The notes beneath the pieces are model-generated. The model did no database searches and was not told the DNA's origin. It worked only from the letters and a program-made list of their open reading frames with translations. DNA of 64,000 nucleotides from Methylobacterium sp. Leaf125 (GTDB taxonomy: Bacteria > Pseudomonadota > Alphaproteobacteria > Rhizobiales > Beijerinckiaceae). Positions 59,701 to 64,000 of this stretch are shown here, piece by piece. The stretch's first letter is position 1. Each line of letters opens with the position of its first letter. The stretch covers positions 63,221 to 127,220 of the forward strand of contig NZ_LMNU01000001.1 in assembly GCF_001423085.1 (NCBI RefSeq), written 5' to 3'. A program made the translations under genes and the position numbers.

Positions 59701-59796
59701 GGTCTGTCAGGCTCATCTTGAACCAGACAGACCCTCAAGTCCTGTCTTGAGGTTTGTCGTTTCGGGATACCCGGTTCCCAGTGATCCCTGACAGAC
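59701..59796. repeat. 96-bp palindromic intergenic element
   Basis: TCTGTCAGG at the left end and CCTGACAGA at the right are inverted, 70 bp apart. Inside lie two hairpins: GGTCTGTC...GACAGACC and CCTCAAG...CTTGAGG, the second followed by TTTGTCGTTT, which could end transcription of the upstream gene. The whole looks like a MITE or remnant of an insertion sequence end. Target duplications are not clear. Confidence 0.6.
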
Positions 59797-59809
59797 TCCA
59801 GAGCCCGGC

Positions 59810-60394
59810 TCAGACCGGAACGGGCGCCGCCATCGGGTCGAAGGTCACGGTCTGGCAGTTGTCGAGCCAGACGCCCGTCAGGTGATAGAAGAAGGTGCCG
59901 TGGCCGACCACCGCGATGCTGCGCTCGGGCCGGGCCGCGAGCCAGTCGCGGAAACCGAGGACGCGGGCATCGAAGAGGGGGCGCGGCTCGATATGGACGC
60001 CGCGGGCGTCGGGCTCGCCCTCGGCGTGCCACCAGATCTCCGGCAGGTGGTCGACGGCGACGTCCGGGAACTCGGCGGCCAGCACCGAGGCGGCGCGGCC
60101 GACATCGCAGCTGCTCTCCTGGCACTCCCGGTGCAGGACCTCGACCAGGATGCGCGGGCGGCTCGGATGGTCGCTGAAGATGCCCTTGGTGGTCTGGATC
60201 GCCCGGGTCAGGGGCGAGGTCACGACGAGGTCGAAGGGGATGTCGTGCAGGGCCGCCCGGGCCGCACGGACCTGTCCCTGGCCCCGCTCGGTCAGCCGGG
60301 CATCGACGTGGCCGGGGTCCTGGCCAGTCAGGCGGTGGGCGGCGTTGAAGGTCGATTCGCCGTGGCGGACGCAGACGATGCGGGTGGGGGCCAT
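59810..60394 (-). CDS. Histidine phosphatase-family protein
   Basis: A 194-residue enzyme of the phosphoglycerate mutase-like histidine phosphatase superfamily. The catalytic His is in RIVCVRHGESTFNAAHRLTGQD; the Arg pair and the second His are in VVTSPLTRAIQT and AVVGHGTFFYHLTG. The substrate is not known. Conserved with irr in order: both lie on the minus strand, irr upstream and separated by a terminator. The start is the ATG at 60392-60394. Confidence 0.88.
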   Translation of the reverse strand: MAPTRIVCVRHGESTFNAAHRLTGQDPGHVDARLTERGQGQVRAARAALHDIPFDLVVTSPLTRAIQTTKGIFSDHPSRPRILVEVLHRECQESSCDVGRAASVLAAEFPDVAVDHLPEIWWHAEGEPDARGVHIEPRPLFDARVLGFRDWLAARPERSIAVVGHGTFFYHLTGVWLDNCQTVTFDPMAAPVPV

Positions 60395-60490
60395 ACGGGT
60401 CCGGTTTCGCTGGGATGGAAAAACGGCGTGCCGGCGACAACCCCGCGAGGCGGGCCATCGTTGCGCGGCGCGTCAGGGCACCGCGCCAAC

Positions 60491-60514
60491 GAAAAAGGCC
60501 CGGTTGCCCGGGCC
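60491..60514 (-). terminator. Intrinsic terminator of irr
   Basis: On the minus strand GGCCCGG, GCAA loop, CCGGGCC, then TTTTT, about 33 bp past the irr stop. Confidence 0.85.
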
Positions 60515-60546
60515 TCGATGACGGTGCGTGCGGACGCGGCGGACGG

Positions 60547-61071
60547 TCAGGCCTTGCGGGCCACCGGGCCGCGGCGGCGCAGGCGGACGATCACCTCGAC
60601 GCCGGCGATCTCCATGCCCTCGGGGGCATCGGGCAGGGAATCCACGGTGATCCCGCAATCGGGCATGTCCAGCACCTGGCCCTCGTCCTCGAGGAAGAAG
60701 TGGTGGTGCTCGCTCGGATTGGTGTCGAAGTAGGCCTTCGAACCGTCGAGGGCGAGCTGGCGCAGGAGGCCGGCCTCGGTGAACTGGTGCAGGGTGTTGT
60801 ACACGGTGGCCAGGGACACCGGCACCTTGGCGCGCATCGCCTCGTCGTAGAGCATTTCCGCCGTGAGGTGGCGATCGCCGCGGCCGAACAGCAGCCAGCC
60901 CAGGGACAGGCGCTGGCGGGTCGGGCGCAGGCCCGCCCGGCGCAGGCGGTCGCGCAGGTCCGACAGCGGGCAACCGCGACGGCCGGCGGCCGTGTCGCCG
61001 CCGGGAACGGAGGCCCGTGCGTTCAGCACGGCCTGCAGGGGCAGAAGGTTCGACATCGGGCGTACAAACAT
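60547..61071 (-). CDS. irr: Iron response regulator Irr (Fur family)
   Basis: A 174-residue Irr, the heme-controlled Fur-family regulator of Rhizobiales. Residues 33-36 GCPL form the heme regulatory motif; the winged helix carries RPTRQRLSLGWLLFGRGDRHLTAEMLYDEAM; the HHH stretch (SEHHHFFLEDEG) is the second heme site. Irr is degraded when heme is plentiful. It is divergent from fabA across 320 bp. The start is the ATG at 61071; a second ATG 15 bp in is possible. Confidence 0.95.
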   Translation of the reverse strand: MFVRPMSNLLPLQAVLNARASVPGGDTAAGRRGCPLSDLRDRLRRAGLRPTRQRLSLGWLLFGRGDRHLTAEMLYDEAMRAKVPVSLATVYNTLHQFTEAGLLRQLALDGSKAYFDTNPSEHHHFFLEDEGQVLDMPDCGITVDSLPDAPEGMEIAGVEVIVRLRRRGPVARKA

Positions 61072-61391
61072 CCCACGCGGAAAACGAGAAACTCAGCGGA
61101 TACGTATACGGAACCCGCCGTCGCATCGCAACCCGAGCTGCACGCGGGGCTGGTCCCCCGCCCGCATGGCGGACCCGCCCGGCAGGTCGCGCACCGGGGT
61201 GGCGGCGGCGGATTGGGACGCTGGGAACGGGTGGGCAGCTTTGAGGCGCACAAGCCCTGTGTTAACGAAGCGCCGATTTCACGCCGCAGCGTCGGCCGGA
61301 TCGGCCCGTGCCGATTCCACGCCGGCGACGGCGGCGCGACGCCGAGGGGCCCCGCGCCCCGGACCCATTCCTGAGGACCGATCCGCTCATC
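61072..61391. other. Divergent intergenic region between irr and fabA
   Basis: 320 bp with no gene. It must carry both promoters. A TACGTA-centred 8-bp palindrome (ATACGTAT, about 61101-61108) sits close to the irr start. I see no clear iron-control element. Confidence 0.5.
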
Positions 61392-61973
61392 ATGTCTTCT
61401 GCTTCCGATCCGAACGCTCCGTCGGGCACCGCTCCGGCGACCGCCGCGCCCCAGCGGGCCTCGCACTATTCCTACGAGGAACTGCTCGCCTGCGGCCGTG
61501 GCGAGCTGTTCGGCGCCGGAAACGCGCAGCTGCCGCTGCCGCCGATGCTGATGTTCGACCGCATCGTCTCGATCGGCTCCGAGGGCGGCGCCCATGGCAA
61601 GGGCCACGTGCTCGCCGAGTTCGACATCCGGCCGGACCTCTGGTTCTTCGGCTGCCACTTCAAGAACGACCCGGTGATGCCCGGCTGCCTCGGCCTCGAC
61701 GCCCTCTGGCAGCTCGTCGGCTTCCACCTCGGCTGGCTCGGCGCCCCCGGCCGCGGCCGGGCGCTCGGCGTCGGCGAGGTCAAGTTCACCGATCAGGTCC
61801 TGCCGACGGTGACCAAGGTCGTCTACGGCATCGACATCAAGCGGGTGCGCCTCGGCAAGCTGGTGCTCGGCATCGCCGACGGCTGGCTGGAGGCGGACGG
61901 CACCCGGATCTACGAGGCCAAGGACCTGCGCGTCGCGCTGTTCCAGGCCCAGGGCGAGGCCGCCGGCGGCTGA
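61392..61973 (+). CDS. fabA: 3-hydroxydecanoyl-ACP dehydratase/isomerase FabA
   Basis: A 193-residue enzyme that dehydrates 3-hydroxyacyl-ACP and isomerises trans-2- to cis-3-decenoyl-ACP, the branch point of unsaturated fatty acid synthesis. Catalytic His89 and Asp103 lie in [22 protein letters not shown]. The N-terminal 22 residues are an Ala/Pro/Ser extension. Part of the fabA-fabB-fabI run; ATG at 61392. Confidence 0.95.
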   Translation: MSSASDPNAPSGTAPATAAPQRASHYSYEELLACGRGELFGAGNAQLPLPPMLMFDRIVSIGSEGGAHGKGHVLAEFDIRPDLWFFGCHFKNDPVMPGCLGLDALWQLVGFHLGWLGAPGRGRALGVGEVKFTDQVLPTVTKVVYGIDIKRVRLGKLVLGIADGWLEADGTRIYEAKDLRVALFQAQGEAAGG

Positions 61974-62106
61974 GGCCGAGGCCGCCGGCAAGTCCGGCGC
62001 AGTTGAGATCGGGACGTCCGCGTCCTACGTGAGACCCACGCGAAGGTGCCGTCTCGAGAACAAGCACCGTGAAGAGCAAGCCCCGGCGGCGGAGAGCATC
62101 GTGTCC

Positions 62107-63333
62107 ATGCGGCGTGTCGTGATCACCGGGATGGGCATCGTCTCATCCATCGGCAACAACACCGAGGAAGTCCTCGCGTCCCTGCGGGAGGCCAAGTCCG
62201 GCATCGGGCGGTCGGCCTCCTACGCGGAGCACGGCTTCCGCAGCCAGGTCGAGGGCCGTCCCACCCTCGACCCGGAGGGCGTCGTCGACCGGCGCGCCAT
62301 GCGCTTCCACGGCGGCGGCACCGCCTGGAACCACGTCGCCATGGACCAGGCGATCCGGAATGCCGGGCTGGAGGCGGGCGACGTCTCCAACGACCGGACC
62401 GGCATCATCATGGGCTCGGGCGGACCGTCCACTAAGGTCATCGTCGAATCCGCCGCCATCGCGATCGACAAGGGTCCCAAGCGGGTCGGTCCCTTTGCCG
62501 TGCCTAAGGCCATGTCCTCTACCGCCTCGGCGACCCTGGCGACCTGGTTCAAGATCAAGGGCGTGAACTACTCGATCTCCTCGGCCTGCGCCACGTCCAA
62601 CCACTGCATCGGCAATGCCGCCGAGGTCATCCAGGGCGGGCGCCAGGACATCATCTTCGCGGGCGGCTGCGAGGACCTCGACTGGACCCTCTCGGTGCTG
62701 TTCGATGCGATGGGCGCCATGTCCTCGAAGTACAACGACACGCCGGCCCGGGCGTCCCGCGCCTACGACGCCAACCGCGACGGCTTCGTCATCGCCGGCG
62801 GCGCCGGCGTCCTGGTGCTCGAGGAATACGCGCACGCCAAGGCCCGCGGCGCGACGATCTACGGCGAGATCGCCGGCTACGGCGCCACCTCGGACGGGCA
62901 CGACATGGTGGCCCCCTCCGGCGAGGGTGCGGTCCGCTGCATGCGCCAGGCGATCGAGGGCCTGAAGGGCGCCAGGATCGACTACATCAATCCGCACGCC
63001 ACCTCGACACCGGTGGGCGACGACAAGGAGATCGAGGCGATTCGCGAGGTCTTCGGACGCGGCGACGCCTGTCCGCCCATCGCCGCCACCAAATCCCTCA
63101 CCGGTCACTCCCTCGGGGCGACGGGCGTGCAGGAGGCGATCTACTCCCTGCTGATGATGAACAACGACTTCATCTGCGAGAGCGCCCATATCGACGAGAT
63201 CGACCCGGCCTTCGCCGACATGCCGATCCTGCGCCAGCGTCGGGACGGGGCCAAGCTCGGGCACGTCCTCTCCAACTCCTTCGGGTTCGGCGGCACCAAC
63301 GCCACGCTGGTTCTCAAGCACGTGGACGCCTGA
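62107..63333 (+). CDS. fabB: Beta-ketoacyl-ACP synthase I, FabB
   Basis: A 408-residue condensing enzyme that elongates unsaturated acyl-ACPs. Catalytic Cys161 in [12 protein letters not shown]; the two His in [12 protein letters not shown] and [24 protein letters not shown] near the end. Follows fabA by 133 bp. ATG at 62107 gives the usual start [14 protein letters not shown]. Confidence 0.96.
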   Translation: MRRVVITGMGIVSSIGNNTEEVLASLREAKSGIGRSASYAEHGFRSQVEGRPTLDPEGVVDRRAMRFHGGGTAWNHVAMDQAIRNAGLEAGDVSNDRTGIIMGSGGPSTKVIVESAAIAIDKGPKRVGPFAVPKAMSSTASATLATWFKIKGVNYSISSACATSNHCIGNAAEVIQGGRQDIIFAGGCEDLDWTLSVLFDAMGAMSSKYNDTPARASRAYDANRDGFVIAGGAGVLVLEEYAHAKARGATIYGEIAGYGATSDGHDMVAPSGEGAVRCMRQAIEGLKGARIDYINPHATSTPVGDDKEIEAIREVFGRGDACPPIAATKSLTGHSLGATGVQEAIYSLLMMNNDFICESAHIDEIDPAFADMPILRQRRDGAKLGHVLSNSFGFGGTNATLVLKHVDA

Positions 63334-63437
63334 GGGCGACGGAACCGGGTCAGGCTTAACCCCTGGCCCGCCCCGTTAAGGAACTGGAGAGACCTTCCGC
63401 CGTTCATTGTTTCTATGGATTGCTGGAAGGCACAGCC

Positions 63438-63554
63438 ATGTTGTGGTTCACCCTGGGAACCGTCGGCGGCCTCGCCCTTGCCGGGTCCACGGCCGTCTAC
63501 ATCAAGCAGGTCATGATCGACCGCGCCAATTGCGACACCGACGGCTACTTCTAG
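63438..63554 (+). CDS. 38-residue single-helix membrane microprotein
   Basis: A short frame with a GGAAGG site 7 bases before its ATG. It has one hydrophobic helix (about 3-22, [20 protein letters not shown]) and a polar tail ending [11 protein letters not shown]. It is followed at 24 bp by a strong terminator. It lies between fabB and fabI. No family is recognised; the good ribosome site and the terminator support it. Confidence 0.6.
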   Translation: MLWFTLGTVGGLALAGSTAVYIKQVMIDRANCDTDGYF

Positions 63555-63577
63555 CGTCCGCGTCGCCTCGGCTGCAC

Positions 63578-63620
63578 GCAAAGGCCCCGTCCCGGCTCAG
63601 GCCCGGACGGGGCCTTTGCG
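63578..63620 (+). terminator. Strong intrinsic terminator after the microprotein gene
   Basis: A stem of about 18 bp (CGCAAAGGCCCCGTCCGG and complement, with one bulged C) and 6-bp loop, then TTT. It separates fabB from fabI transcription. Confidence 0.85.
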
Positions 63621-63637
63621 TTTGGGCTCGGCGCTCG

Positions 63638-63691
63638 CACCGTGCCAAGCACTCTCATCGTGCCAAGCGCCTTCATCGTGCCAAGCGCCTT
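63638..63691. repeat. Three 18-bp tandem repeats
   Basis: Units CATCGTGCCAAGCGCCTT, the last two identical and the first with three changes, in the gap before fabI. No coding frame is evident. Confidence 0.85.
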
Positions 63692-63793
63692 CGGGCTCCG
63701 GCCGGATTGGACAGGGCCACGACCCCCGGGCTAAGCCTCCAGCCAACGATGACGGGTCCGAGGGACCCGAGGATCCACGACCGGGGGACGTGC

Positions 63794-64000
63794 ATGACGG
63801 GTTTGATGGCGGGAAAGCGCGGCCTCATCATGGGGGTCGCCAACGATCACTCGATCGCCTGGGGTATCGCCAAGGTCCTGCACCGCCACGGGGCCGAGCT
63901 GGCCTTCACCTACCAGGGCGACGCGCTGGGACGCCGGGTGACGCCACTGGCGGCCTCCGTCGGCTCGGATATCGTCCTGCCCTGCGATGTCGAGGATATC
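63794..64000 (+). CDS. fabI: Enoyl-ACP reductase FabI, 3' end cut by window edge
   Basis: The first 69 codons of an NADH-dependent enoyl-ACP reductase, the last step of each fatty acid elongation cycle. Seen: [45 protein letters not shown], the start of the Rossmann fold with the family GVAN motif, and CDVEDI. It continues the irr-fabA-fabB-fabI order common in Rhizobiales, with a separate promoter likely after the terminator at 63578-63620. The ATG at 63794 has GGGGGAC upstream. Confidence 0.93.
   Translation, partial: MTGLMAGKRGLIMGVANDHSIAWGIAKVLHRHGAELAFTYQGDALGRRVTPLAASVGSDIVLPCDVEDI

Overview
The window looks like a chromosomal piece of a high-GC alphaproteobacterium of the order Hyphomicrobiales (Rhizobiales), most likely Methylobacterium/Methylorubrum or a close relative. 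The reasons are the Irr regulator with a heme motif beside fabA-fabB-fabI, the MucR/Ros regulator, a FeuPQ-like two-component system beside a ccmIEFH cytochrome c maturation cluster, DUF6456 and DUF1007 proteins, and a Rhodobacter-type gene transfer agent (GTA) cluster. The genus is inferred from gene content and composition; no search was run. No rRNA, tRNA or CRISPR array was seen.

Layout. 1-21.3 kb is ordinary chromosome: a LysE exporter (cut by the window edge), a tiny secreted Met/Arg/His repeat protein, PhoH, a UvrD/PcrA helicase, an AsmA-like protein, oligopeptidase B, a MucR-type regulator, a DUF6456 protein, SufE, a degenerate histidine kinase, a 2-hydroxyacid dehydrogenase, an SH3 protein, a cupin and a very large PAS/GGDEF/EAL protein. 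21.7-46.3 kb is a GTA-like head-tail cluster on the plus strand: terminase, portal, protease, capsid, connectors, tail tube, short tape measure, baseplate/hub proteins and a DUF2793/S74 tail protein. A lysozyme and small membrane proteins follow, to about 48.6 kb. 48.7-64 kb returns to chromosome: a PepSY protein, FeuPQ, CcmIEFH, a DUF1007-nickel/cobalt transporter pair, a phosphatase, then irr divergent from fabA-fabB-fabI (fabI cut by the window edge).

The GTA cluster is the most unusual part. Its order follows the known g2-g15 order, but cargo sits at four joints. These are a Phd-type antitoxin with a frameshifted VapC (between portal and protease); an AT-richer tailspike-like gene plus two trypsin-like proteases (between capsid and connector); a pyridoxamine oxidase-like protein, GST and LysR regulator (between g12 and g13); and a RelE/XRE toxin-antitoxin pair (between g14 and g15). 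Most cargo is on the minus strand and abuts or overlaps the 3' ends of GTA genes. The g15 gene is interrupted by an in-frame TAG, and the terminase small-subunit frame runs 197 bp into the large-subunit gene, so the particle may be in decay or have altered tail proteins.

A second theme is short in-frame tandem repeats (12-27 bp units) in many unrelated genes and in some intergenic DNA, and two separate PIN-domain toxins (24.9 kb and 49.9 kb) that are broken while their antitoxins remain intact.
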